From: Vulcanimicrobiota bacterium
GTDB taxonomy: Bacteria; Vulcanimicrobiota; Vulcanimicrobiia; Vulcanimicrobiales; Vulcanimicrobiaceae
DNA length: 64,000 nt
Direction of reading: 5' to 3'
Assembly: GCA_027307235.1 (NCBI GenBank)
Contig: DAHUXH010000020.1
Span: 62,001-126,000, forward strand
Below the pieces are notes generated by a model that saw only the letters and a program-made list of their open reading frames with translations, did not search any database and had not been told where the DNA came from. Shown here piece after piece: positions 57,009 to 64,000 of this stretch; positions within the stretch are counted from its first letter, which is position 1, and every line of letters starts with the position of its first letter. A program made the translations under genes and the position numbers.

Positions 57009-57845
57009 ATGCCGGCACGGCTGCATGTCGCGCCGGCCACCGCCGGCGTGGTGAGCTGGAACAGCTTTTCTCCAAGCGGAGCGCTTGCAATCCGCCTGAT
57101 CGCCGATGGCGCGCCGTGCACGCCGTGGCTCGACTACGCGCGGTGGGATACGAACGGACGCACGTCCTTCGCGGCACGCGCGCTCAACGTCCGCATCGAG
57201 ACCGACCGCATCCTTGCCGACGTGCCGTTCGATGGCATCGACGTGCGCGCCGACGGCGTTGACTGCACGCTCGTCGCGCTTGCAACACCGGTGACGATGC
57301 GACCGTCGATGCCCTACGCTCGCGACGCCATGATCCTCGACGTTCCGGCGCGCTCGCAATACGTCGACGCCGCTGAACGCGGATGGTGCAGCGCGGCCAG
57401 CACGTCGATGGTATGCGCGTTCTTCGGCATTGACATCCCGGTCGCCGACGTCGCACGCGGCGTCTTCGACGCAGCGTATGGCGGAACCGGAAACTGGGCA
57501 TTCAACACGGCATTCGCCGGGAACGCGGGGTTACGCAGCGTCGTCGCCTATCTCGAAAACCTCGATCATGCGCAGCGCTTCATCGAAATCGGCGTTCCGC
57601 TCGTGCTATCGTACGCATGGGAACCCGGCGAGCTGCCGGGCGCGCCGATCGATCGGTCAGACGGTCATCTGGCCGTGCTCACCGGCTTCAACCGCGCGGG
57701 CGACTGCGCCATGAACGACCCTGCGCATCCGAACGTGCGCGTGGTGTACGCGCGCAGCGCGCTCGAAGGATTGTGGCAGCGCGCCGGCGGCGTTGCCTAC
57801 GTGAGCGCACCCGCCGGTGTGCCGATCTTCGACGTGTTGCGATGA
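57009..57845 (+). CDS. C39-like papain-fold peptidase
   Basis: 278 residues. An N-terminal beta-rich half (about 100 residues) leads to a peptidase_C39_2-like domain: Cys127 in ERGWCSAASTSM, His220 in RSDGHLAVLTGF and Asp237 in AMNDPAHPN form a credible triad. No signal peptide seen. The start at ATG 57009 avoids overlap; ATG 56964 within the preceding gene is an alternative. ATGA overlap with trmL. Confidence 0.82.
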   Translation: MPARLHVAPATAGVVSWNSFSPSGALAIRLIADGAPCTPWLDYARWDTNGRTSFAARALNVRIETDRILADVPFDGIDVRADGVDCTLVALATPVTMRPSMPYARDAMILDVPARSQYVDAAERGWCSAASTSMVCAFFGIDIPVADVARGVFDAAYGGTGNWAFNTAFAGNAGLRSVVAYLENLDHAQRFIEIGVPLVLSYAWEPGELPGAPIDRSDGHLAVLTGFNRAGDCAMNDPAHPNVRVVYARSALEGLWQRAGGVAYVSAPAGVPIFDVLR

Positions 57846-58369
57846 CGCGCCGCATCGAACAACCGCACGAGCGTATCGCCGCACTCGACGCGCTGCATGA
57901 TGCGCCGCTGCACATCGTCCTCGTCGAACCCGAAATTCCGCCCAACACGGGCAACGTCGCGCGCTTGTGCGCAGCGACCGGATGCGCGCTACACCTCGTC
58001 GAGCCGCTCGGCTTTTCCATCGAAGACCGCGAGCTGAAGCGAGCCGGGTTGGACTACTGGGAACACGTGCGTCTGGCCGTGCATCCATCGCTTGCCGCAT
58101 TCCTCGAAACCACCGCTACGATGCGCCGCTGGTTCTTCTCGACGCGCGCCGCGCGCCGCTACACCGACATCGAGATCGCCTACGGCGACATGCTCGTCTT
58201 CGGCAAGGAGACCAAAGGTCTGCCCGCCGAGCTGATCGCGCGCTTCGCCTCACACACCGTCCGCATCCCGATGCGCGAAGGCACCGTGCGCAGCATCAAC
58301 CTCTCAACCTGCGCCGGCATCGCCGCCTACAGCGCCTTAGCACAACTAGGATTTCCAAACTTGGAGTAG
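57842..58369 (+). CDS. trmL: tRNA (cytidine/uridine-34-2'-O)-methyltransferase
   Basis: 175-residue SPOUT enzyme. LVEPEIPPNTGNVARLCAAT, VFGKETKGLP and IPMREGTVRSINLSTCAGI are the three SpoU motifs in the TrmL pattern. It methylates the wobble base of tRNA-Leu isoacceptors in known cases. Last gene before the AT-richer island. Confidence 0.94.
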   Translation: MTRRIEQPHERIAALDALHDAPLHIVLVEPEIPPNTGNVARLCAATGCALHLVEPLGFSIEDRELKRAGLDYWEHVRLAVHPSLAAFLETTATMRRWFFSTRAARRYTDIEIAYGDMLVFGKETKGLPAELIARFASHTVRIPMREGTVRSINLSTCAGIAAYSALAQLGFPNLE

Positions 58370-58666
58370 CGCTAGCCGCGCTAGCCATCGCAAACGGTGC
58401 GTGGCCGCGACACTTTGATCAAGCGGCCCCACACGAATACGGCCCTGCACGCCAGACACCCATTGACCACGAATCAACGGGTTTGACTTTCATTGCTTCC
58501 AGTCGCGGGAAGGATGCGGATTCATCGGTGCAAACGATCGCGAAGCGCGCTAGAAATAGGTGAACGTAAAACGCAAGACCGTCACCTTCTGGGATTAGGG
58601 ATAGGTATAAGCTTTCAAACAGAGGTCGTCAGCAGGCACGTGAACGGCAGAACCGCGCCTCCGTTT
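58370..58666. other. Spacer at the left edge of the AT-rich island
   Basis: About 300 bp without a credible gene. It begins with GCGCTAGCCGCGCTAGC, a small repeat/palindrome. Base composition falls from the GC-rich trmL side to the AT-richer side within it, so a junction of transferred DNA probably lies here. I see no integrase, tRNA or matching repeat at the right edge. Confidence 0.5.
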
Positions 58667-59569
58667 CTAAGGTTGCGGCGTCGTATCGTCGATGAGATCC
58701 GCGAGTGCGTCCTCGACATCATCTGCGTACGAAATGCAATCGGGATGACGTTCCACGAGCTCACGCATGTAGTTGCGGAGGCCTTGGATGCCTTTTACGG
58801 ATAGCTTTCGGGCGGTCTTCTCCGCAATAGTCCTTACTCGCTGCGGTGTCACACCATAACTCTGGGCAATAACTGAAATTGACTTTCCGCGCGCTAACTC
58901 ACGCGCGATATAAATCTCGCGCTCTACTAGACTACTAAGTTCCTCCGGCCGGTATAGTGACAGGCTCAATGAATCGAGAGGTTGCGTTTGCAATAGGCGT
59001 TCGAGCTGGTTTGCTGAGCTCTGCCGCGCAAGCGCAAGAAGCTCGTCGACTTTATCTTCTAGGGAACGCTGCGAGGGTTTTGAAACGTCATACGTTGATA
59101 TCGCTTCTATTTTCGATAGATCATCTGAGAGCGATGCCCAATGAACTGAAAATGCCTTATTAAAGCGATCATCTGAAAGGGGTCTTTCGAGTTTACTATT
59201 TAGATCAGACATGAGGCGCCGCACGTCTTGCTCGGTTGTGTCAGTCAACGTGTAGTTCGAAAGCGGGGGCGGAATATCACCCTTGCTAAGACCCAAAATA
59301 ATGGGGCTCATGCGTCTGCTAAGAATACTCGCCACAGCGCCTGCCTCGAAATTTAACCAAGGTTCGTTAAAGCTTTCGGGCGTGACGCAAATGATCCCAA
59401 AAACGGATTCTTCTAGGGCTTTGGCGATTTCATGCGCCCATTGGGTACCCTTTTCGATATCAGGAGAGAAAAATGGAGCAACGTCCTGCAGCACGTTTGG
59501 TATGAACTCATTAAGTGCTTGTGCAAGAGCAAGACCACGCGTTTTTGACCAAGAAATAAAAATTCGCAC
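58667..59569 (-). CDS. TIR-domain protein with C-terminal sigma-region-4-like HTH
   Basis: 300 residues. N-terminal TIR domain (1 to about 130): RIFISWSKTRGLALAQAL, FFSPDIEKGTQWAHEIAKAL, GIICVTPESFNEPWLNFEAG, with Glu75 at the NADase glutamate position. After a linker, residues 211-256 (EREIYIARELARGKSISVIA; QSYGVTPQRVRTIAEKTARK) match the helix-turn-helix of sigma region 4/LuxR type. Start GTG 59569 with GAGG 7 nt upstream. It follows a membrane-protein gene, connected by a 17-codon ORF. TIR proteins in bacteria commonly deplete or convert NAD in phage defence; a DNA-binding tail is unusual. Confidence 0.85.
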   Translation of the reverse strand: MRIFISWSKTRGLALAQALNEFIPNVLQDVAPFFSPDIEKGTQWAHEIAKALEESVFGIICVTPESFNEPWLNFEAGAVASILSRRMSPIILGLSKGDIPPPLSNYTLTDTTEQDVRRLMSDLNSKLERPLSDDRFNKAFSVHWASLSDDLSKIEAISTYDVSKPSQRSLEDKVDELLALARQSSANQLERLLQTQPLDSLSLSLYRPEELSSLVEREIYIARELARGKSISVIAQSYGVTPQRVRTIAEKTARKLSVKGIQGLRNYMRELVERHPDCISYADDVEDALADLIDDTTPQP

Positions 59570-59571
59570 CT

Positions 59572-59625
59572 TTATGCCTCTAACTCGTCAAATGCTTGCT
59601 CGCAGTAACGGGCGTTCTCGCTCAT
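59572..59625 (-). CDS. 17-codon bridging ORF between membrane and TIR genes
   Basis: MSENARYCEQAFDELEA: its ATG overlaps the membrane-protein stop (ATGA) and its stop lies 2 nt before the TIR GTG. This gives a chain of coupled translation. Whether the peptide matters or only the coupling is unknown. Confidence 0.45.
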   Translation of the reverse strand: MSENARYCEQAFDELEA

Positions 59626-60233
59626 CGAAACAAATCAAGTTTTAAGGAGCCCGAAATTGGAAGCACTGCAATCGCAAACATGAACGCGCAGAGACCCAGC
59701 CCAACCACACTGAGCCGAGCCCACATCAACATCCCCTGCTTCTGTTCGTTGAGGACTGAAAGACGCCATATCTCCTGTGCTTTGGCTTCCCGAACGGCGG
59801 TTTCGTCAAGGGACGTTATTTCGGAAACGAAGGTTGCAGCTGTCTGATGATCTGCAGCGTTGCGCGTCCACATGAATGATGTGCAGTTGACGGCCTTCCT
59901 ACTCTTGCGGCTCCAGGGACTGAACGATACTGACATTCCAACTGCCGCCTGCATCAGGGAAAGCAGAAAGAATCCCGACCCAAAGAGTACGGCGATGATG
60001 TACTCCCAAAAGGGGCCGTTATGTGAGCCGAAGCGCACGGGAGAAACCGCGTTGACCGACATGAAGTACACGAGGAAAAGCGACGCTGCTGTTGACCACG
60101 CGAATCGCGAATCAAGCCATTTGTACTGATCGCGGGTATACCGAAGCTGCTCGTCCAGCGCGTTGTCGAGATCGCTATGGCTCTGCGTTACTTGTGCGCG
60201 ATCATATCGCGCGATATCTCGGGTCAAGCTCAT
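59622..60233 (-). CDS. Three-TM membrane protein, putative effector partner of the TIR protein
   Basis: 203 residues from ATG 60233 (AGGAG 8 nt upstream; ATG 60239 possible). A charged N-terminal helix (LDNALDEQLRYTRDQYKWLD) precedes two membrane spans (about 47-65 and 78-102 counted from 60239), a cytosolic helical segment of 70 residues and a last span (about 172-195). The layout resembles SLATT/Pycsar-TM-type membrane effectors, but I cannot name a family. First gene of the two-gene module; the promoter side (60240-60300) is AT-rich. AT-rich codon use compared with neighbours. Confidence 0.75.
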   Translation of the reverse strand: MSLTRDIARYDRAQVTQSHSDLDNALDEQLRYTRDQYKWLDSRFAWSTAASLFLVYFMSVNAVSPVRFGSHNGPFWEYIIAVLFGSGFFLLSLMQAAVGMSVSFSPWSRKSRKAVNCTSFMWTRNAADHQTAATFVSEITSLDETAVREAKAQEIWRLSVLNEQKQGMLMWARLSVVGLGLCAFMFAIAVLPISGSLKLDLFR

Positions 60234-60239
60234 CGGCAT

Positions 60240-60871
60240 TTCTCCTACTTATTTTGGCTCGATCCTAGCAATAACATGAAGCGTTACTTATAATAAAAAT
60301 GAAAAGGCCCGCCGCGTGAGTGGGGCCCCTTAAGCGTTCTCTCACTGACTAGGACTAGCAATCCTGACATTGACGATAGCCATTGGTGCCGGAGCGGCGC
60401 TCACTTTGAGGGATATCACGTCCGGCGCGGCGGTCGCTGCTGTCGCGATACACGCGCTGAGCCTGGGGCTTTTTCTCTTCGTTGTATGGAATAGTAACGC
60501 GCAACGGTTTGCCATCAGAATAGCCTCGTTTACAATCGAAGGTTCGGCTCGAAGAAAAATTTAGCGGCGCACGAACCGAAAACCTGTTACTCGGCCTCTA
60601 TTGCCCTAAGCATCATCCTGCTCGACTAGCCTCGGCTGAAGGGTATGACCTCAGCCTTCTGGCCGGCTCTACGGCCTTCGGAAAGAAGTCGAGATGGTAG
60701 CCGTACCATATTCGAACCGTAATCATCGGATAAAAATCCGTCATTCAAGCCACATACGGCAAGGCGGCTCGAATTTGCTCGCCCGAAACAAAGCGCTCAT
60801 TGAGAAGCAACTCAGAAGATTCCAAAGAAAAAAGTTAATAGGAAGATTCAGGCTTTCAGCGATCCGCTGCA
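60240..60871. other. AT-rich stretch without a convincing gene
   Basis: About 630 bp upstream of the TIR module. The first 60 bp likely hold its promoter. A GC-rich imperfect hairpin around 60313-60346 may be a terminator. One plus-strand ORF (60370-60564, TTG start, one hydrophobic segment) is too weak to call a gene. Towards 60740-60870 the minus strand holds shifted-frame remains of the XRE gene. Confidence 0.5.
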
Positions 60872-61072
60872 TCACCTCAGGGCACGGCGTTTGATGTTCT
60901 TTTCGTACTGGGTTATGGCTCCGCGTGTCACGCCGACGAGGTCGGCTAGGGCAATTCCAGTTATGCCGCGTGCCTCGCGCGCCTCGATTAACAACTCACC
61001 TTTGAATCCAAGAGTTCCCGGTTTCATGCCTTTTTCTTTTCTCGGATATTTCGAAGATGTTCTTTGAGTCAT
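60826..61072 (-). pseudogene. Frameshifted, truncated XRE-HTH (ImmA/IrrE-type) gene
   Basis: The intact part (61072-60872) encodes LGFKGELLIEAREARGITGI and ADLVGVTRGAITQYEKNIKR, the XRE helix-turn-helix that opens HTH-ImmA/IrrE fusion proteins. Translation then stops after RRALR. In another frame the expected continuation PEVMQRIAESLNLPINFFL is readable from 60882 to 60826. The metallopeptidase domain that should follow is missing. Hence a frameshift and a 3' deletion. Its ATG overlaps the stop of the upstream fragment (ATGA). Confidence 0.75.
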
Positions 61073-61377
61073 GGGATGCCGCCGTCGTCAGGAATGATCC
61101 GGGGCAACTCTTCGGCCATCTCGAGCTGTGCTTCGAACAGATCGTAGGTCCAGACAACGAAGCCGCGCTGGTCGAGAGCCTGGAACATCGCGAACTGCGG
61201 TATCGAGGAATCGATGCGCTGCTTTCCGTGCTTGAACGCAGCCCACACGACGGAATCTAGTTGTGGCTCCAGGATACTCTCCTGGACAAACCGGAAGTCG
61301 ATGTCAGCTTTGGGGATGCGTCCCGTTACAAATACTGAAACAGAGGGCTGGGTGATCCAAGAAGAACCACTTCTATT
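61069..61377 (-). pseudogene. 3' remnant of the gene preceding the XRE gene
   Basis: An open frame of about 100 codons without a start codon near its 5' end, entering after a stop at 61380. Readable: SVSVFVTGRIPKADIDFRFV, LDSVVWAAFKHGKQRIDSSI, GFVVWTYDLFEAQLEMAEEL, ending ATGA-coupled to the XRE remnant. Such ORFs precede ImmA/IrrE-type regulators in toxin-antitoxin or mobile-element modules. The 5' half is lost. Confidence 0.6.
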
Positions 61378-61767
61378 TTAGAGACAAGCTGGATCGGGAC
61401 TTGCTGATTCAATGGTCTGCATGTTTTGAACTAATTGTGTTGCGCTAGCAGCAGGTACACCAAGTACCTCCAATTCCTGTGCATCGAATACTCCGCCCCC
61501 TCCTGTGCGTATGACGCTCCAGGAGCCAGTATTCACGAACAAAGCTTGACCACCGGTATCTCCAGCGATCCAATCGGCGAGTGCGTACTTTTGGACGACC
61601 GCGAAGCGCGTGATGCCCAAGTTCATTGTGTAGCCGTGACTTGAAGTGTAAGCATGAAGCGCACGTTGTAAGTCGCTGCCAGTACTGGCCGAGCCGCGCA
61701 AAAAGAGAAGAACGGACAACATTACGGCGCTGACGACGATGACGATGGCGAGTTTAAAATATCTCAT
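61378..61767 (-). CDS. Membrane-anchored protein of unknown function
   Basis: 129 residues from ATG 61767 (GTG 61782 possible). One N-terminal span (AIVIVVSAVMLSVLLFL), then a small extracytoplasmic domain beginning GSDLQRALHAYTSSHGYTMN, with WIAGDTGGQALFVNTGSWSV. It ends with a Cys in PDPACL. Not recognised. At the right edge of the AT-richer island, before the MFS gene. Confidence 0.65.
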   Translation of the reverse strand: MRYFKLAIVIVVSAVMLSVLLFLRGSASTGSDLQRALHAYTSSHGYTMNLGITRFAVVQKYALADWIAGDTGGQALFVNTGSWSVIRTGGGGVFDAQELEVLGVPAASATQLVQNMQTIESASPDPACL

Positions 61768-61828
61768 CAAGTACAACCTCACTTCATCACACAGTACTAT
61801 GCAGGCACCTGCGGCGGATAAGGAGATC

Positions 61829-63070
61829 CTAAATCGAGGATTCCACGGTGGAGAGTTCGATGGCTTGCGCTGGGCGCAGGAGGGCGCAGCTGATGAAACC
61901 GGCGATTGCGAAGATGCAGATACTGCCGAAGACGGCGACCAAACCGTAGCGGTCGCCGATCGCGCCGAACACGGGCGCGAGCAGACCGCCGATCGTCACC
62001 GCGAGACCGAGCGTGACGCCCGATGCGGTGCCGATGCGCTGCGGAAGATACTCTTGGCCGAGTACGACCACGACGCTCGACGAAAGTCCGAGCGCGAAGC
62101 CGAACACGATGCCGACCGTTACGATCAGGGAGAAGAACGGAGCGAACGTGCCGACCGCGACAAACGCAGCGGCGGCGCACGCGGTGAGCCCGAGCGACAC
62201 GGTGATCGCGCTGCGGCGACCGAACCGGTCGGCGACTCGTCCGCCGACGATCGTTCCGAATGCGCCCGCGATCAGCAATGCGCTGAGTGCGATGCTTCCG
62301 CCGACACTGGTTTTCGAGAGGTGCGCTTGCGCGATTGCGAAGAGCGGCATGAACGTCACCGCCGCAAGAAATGTCGCCGAGCGCAGTGCAACGACGACGG
62401 AGAGAGCCGCGAATCCGCGCCAATCGTCGGCGCCGCCGCGCGCGAGACGGCTGCCGTGCGCGCGTGTGCGCACCGATTCAAAGCGTGGCAGGTCGAGCAG
62501 CATGAGCAACGCCAGCACAACGGCCGGAACCAACAAGAACGCGGTGCCGTGCAAGCCGAAGATCAACAGCAGCGGCGTCACGAAAATCGGACCGGCGGCG
62601 AATCCCAAGTATCCGCCAAGCGTGAACCAGCCCATGCTCGTTGCCCGTCTGGAACCGCCGAAGTAATTGGCGAAGCGCGAGCCTTCCGGGTGGAACGCGG
62701 CGACGCCGACGCCCGCCACCAGCGCCCCGAGAAACATGAGCGGCAACGACGGCGCGAAGCCGATGCAGGCCGTTCCGATACCGCCGAGCACGAGCGCCGC
62801 CGGAAGCACCCACGCAAGCGACCTCCGGTCGGAAAGGTAGCCGAAGAGCGGCTGCACGACCGACGACGAGAGGTTCATCGCGAGCACCAGCGTCGCCGCC
62901 GACGCGAGCGACATCCCGCGCTCCGCGATGAGGAACGGCAGAATCACCGGAATCGCGCTCTGTTGCGAGTCGTTGACGATGTGCGCGACAGCCAGCAGCG
63001 TGATGCCGCGGCGATCCGATCGGGCCGCATCAGGTGCGGCCGACGGAGGGCGAGAAACGGCTACCGACAT
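61829..63070 (-). CDS. MFS transporter, fosmidomycin-resistance (Fsr)-like
   Basis: 413 residues, 12 helices. AVAHIVNDSQQSAIPVILPF and VGVAAFHPEGSRFANYFGG are typical for the Fsr group; GGRVADRFGRRSAI is the second-half loop. Exports fosmidomycin-like or other drugs in known relatives. The ATG (63070-63068) overlaps the ATG of the divergent glycosylase in a CATG. Confidence 0.92.
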   Translation of the reverse strand: MSVAVSRPPSAAPDAARSDRRGITLLAVAHIVNDSQQSAIPVILPFLIAERGMSLASAATLVLAMNLSSSVVQPLFGYLSDRRSLAWVLPAALVLGGIGTACIGFAPSLPLMFLGALVAGVGVAAFHPEGSRFANYFGGSRRATSMGWFTLGGYLGFAAGPIFVTPLLLIFGLHGTAFLLVPAVVLALLMLLDLPRFESVRTRAHGSRLARGGADDWRGFAALSVVVALRSATFLAAVTFMPLFAIAQAHLSKTSVGGSIALSALLIAGAFGTIVGGRVADRFGRRSAITVSLGLTACAAAAFVAVGTFAPFFSLIVTVGIVFGFALGLSSSVVVVLGQEYLPQRIGTASGVTLGLAVTIGGLLAPVFGAIGDRYGLVAVFGSICIFAIAGFISCALLRPAQAIELSTVESSI

Positions 63071-63800
63071 GACAGTACGTTCTCACGATCCCGGCGGCGA
63101 AGCTACGAGTTGGGTCATAGCCGGGATCGAACGGCGTATCGTCGCCTGCGAACGATGCCCCGAACTGCGAGCGTATTGCGCCCAGGTCGCGCGGGAGAAG
63201 CGCCGCGCCTATCGCGATCGCGAGTACTGGGGCAAGCCGGTTCCGGCCTTCGGCGATCCGCACGCGCGCGTGATGTTGGTCGGGCTCGCACCCGGCGCTC
63301 ACGGCAGCAACCGCACCGGCCGTGCCTTCACCGGCGATGCATCAGGCGATTTTCTGTATCCGGCGCTCCATCGCGCTGGATTCGCGTCACAAGCGGCCGC
63401 GACCGGCCGTGACGACGGGATGCGTCTGATCGACTGCGTCATCACCGCTGCCGGGCGCTGCGCGCCACCGGACAATAAACCGACGCCGCAGCAACTGCGC
63501 AACTGTTTTCCGTTCTTGCTCGAAGAATTCGACGCATTCGCGTCGCTGCGCGTGCTGATTGGCCTGGGTGCGATCGGTTTCGACGCGATCGTGAAGGTGC
63601 TGCGCGAGCGCGACGCCGTGCTCAATCCCGCCAAACCGGCATTCGGACACGGCGTGGAGGTGCAGGCTCGCATCGGTTCGCGCCGCATCACCGCGATCGC
63701 GTCATACCATCCGAGCCGCCAAAACACGAACACCGGCAAGCTCACGCAGCCGATGTTCGATGCCGTCTTTGCGCGTGCTCGTGAACTTATTGCGGAGTGA
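63069..63800 (+). CDS. Family 5 uracil-DNA glycosylase (UDGb, Fe-S)
   Basis: 243 residues. Active-site motif GLAPGAHGSNRTGRAFTGDA (family 5 has Ala/His where family 4 has Glu), second motif SYHPSRQNTNTGKLT, and four cysteines that fit a 4Fe-4S cluster: Cys27, Cys30, Cys131, Cys146. It removes uracil, hypoxanthine or xanthine from DNA. Start ATG 63069 shares bases with the divergent MFS start; no later start fits before the Cys motif. Confidence 0.93.
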   Translation: MTVRSHDPGGEATSWVIAGIERRIVACERCPELRAYCAQVAREKRRAYRDREYWGKPVPAFGDPHARVMLVGLAPGAHGSNRTGRAFTGDASGDFLYPALHRAGFASQAAATGRDDGMRLIDCVITAAGRCAPPDNKPTPQQLRNCFPFLLEEFDAFASLRVLIGLGAIGFDAIVKVLRERDAVLNPAKPAFGHGVEVQARIGSRRITAIASYHPSRQNTNTGKLTQPMFDAVFARARELIAE

Positions 63801-64000
63801 AGCTGATCTCGCGACCGCACGAATCGATCGCCTTGTCCGGGAGCATCATGCCGCCGCCCGGCGCCGGCTTGAAGCTCTTGATCGACAGCGGCGGCGCGTC
63901 GATGCCTTCTTTGCCATAGCGCGCCTCGAGTTTCAAGCGCGCGTCATGATCCTGTTCGGTGTTCTCGCTGTGCATGATGACGTATTGCTGCACCGCGCCG
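63787..64000 (-). CDS. Hypothetical protein, C-terminal part (runs off the window)
   Basis: The last 70 or so codons of a minus-strand frame open to the window edge. It ends KLEARYGKEGIDAPPLSIKS and DKAIDSCGREISFTPQ; charged and soluble. A GTG at 63993 could be a start but has no SD visible in the seven bases left. Not recognised. Its end overlaps the glycosylase end by 14 bp. Confidence 0.5.
   Translation of the reverse strand, partial: GAVQQYVIMHSENTEQDHDARLKLEARYGKEGIDAPPLSIKSFKPAPGGGMMLPDKAIDSCGREISFTPQ

Noticed and set aside
60370-60564. 64-codon TTG-start ORF with one hydrophobic segment
   Set aside because: No SD, no homology seen, in an AT-rich spacer; could be a fragment, so not called a gene.
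61739-63412. 557-codon plus-strand frame over the MFS gene
   Set aside because: Extremely Arg/Glu/Asp-rich product opposite a clear transporter; a compositional artefact.

Overview
The window is a GC-rich, densely packed bacterial chromosome segment. The organism is most likely an uncultured or rarely cultured diderm of the Terrabacteria side. The order rpiB-glyA-upp-comEB-wecA/tagO-wecB-atpZ-atpI-atpBEFF'HAGDC resembles Firmicutes, while an OstA/LptA-fold exported protein points to an outer membrane. There are also two ATP-synthase b subunits, mreB and a SigB/SigF-type partner-switching cassette. My best guess is Candidatus Eremiobacterota (WPS-2/Vulcanimicrobiota). That is inference from gene content only.

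Layout. 1-2.6 kb: start of a transketolase N-terminal subunit (minus) diverging from pnp. 2.6-8.2 kb: plus-strand operon SDR, Tat-exported binding protein, UbiD decarboxylase, UbiA prenyltransferase, second Tat-exported binding protein; probably quinone-related. 8.2-10.9 kb: GntR(YtrA-like)-ABC operon with a recognisable promoter and operator. 10.9-18.3 kb: M48-RDD membrane protein, AhpD-like protein, CadC-like TPR regulator, an orphan small peptide, aldo/keto reductase, PhzF protein, YncE-like lipoprotein. 17.8-19.2 kb: probable toxin-antitoxin pair with a Panacea (DUF4065) antitoxin beside tRNA-Leu(CAG). 19.3-23.3 kb: HtrA-like protease, MFS transporter, DUF255 thioredoxin protein.

23.3-47.2 kb is one almost gap-free minus-strand gene train of 29 genes: upp, comEB, wecA/tagO, wecB, the complete F1Fo-ATP synthase, murA, mreB, tsaC/sua5, an lptA-like gene, rarA, iscS, two small envelope/stress proteins, rsbV-rsbW-sigma, alaS and two membrane or secreted proteins. 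Start and stop codons overlap by 1-4 nt at many joints. 47.3-49.8 kb is a large secreted zinc metalloprotease inserted, in the opposite direction, between upp and glyA-rpiB.

51.7-58.4 kb (plus): TIM-barrel protein, a 108-nt palindrome, dipeptide epimerase/DgcA, DUF1611/DgcN, GNAT, oligopeptide-binding lipoprotein, C39-like peptidase, trmL; this looks like D-Glu or murein-peptide use. 58.5-61.8 kb is a visibly AT-richer island. It carries a two-gene module encoding a TIR domain fused to a sigma-region-4-like HTH and a three-TM membrane protein, bridged by a 17-codon ORF, followed by decayed remnants of an XRE/ImmA-type module. I consider this the best candidate for an undescribed (defence-type) system. 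61.8-64 kb: Fsr-like MFS transporter and family-5 uracil-DNA glycosylase sharing a CATG at their start codons, then a partial gene.
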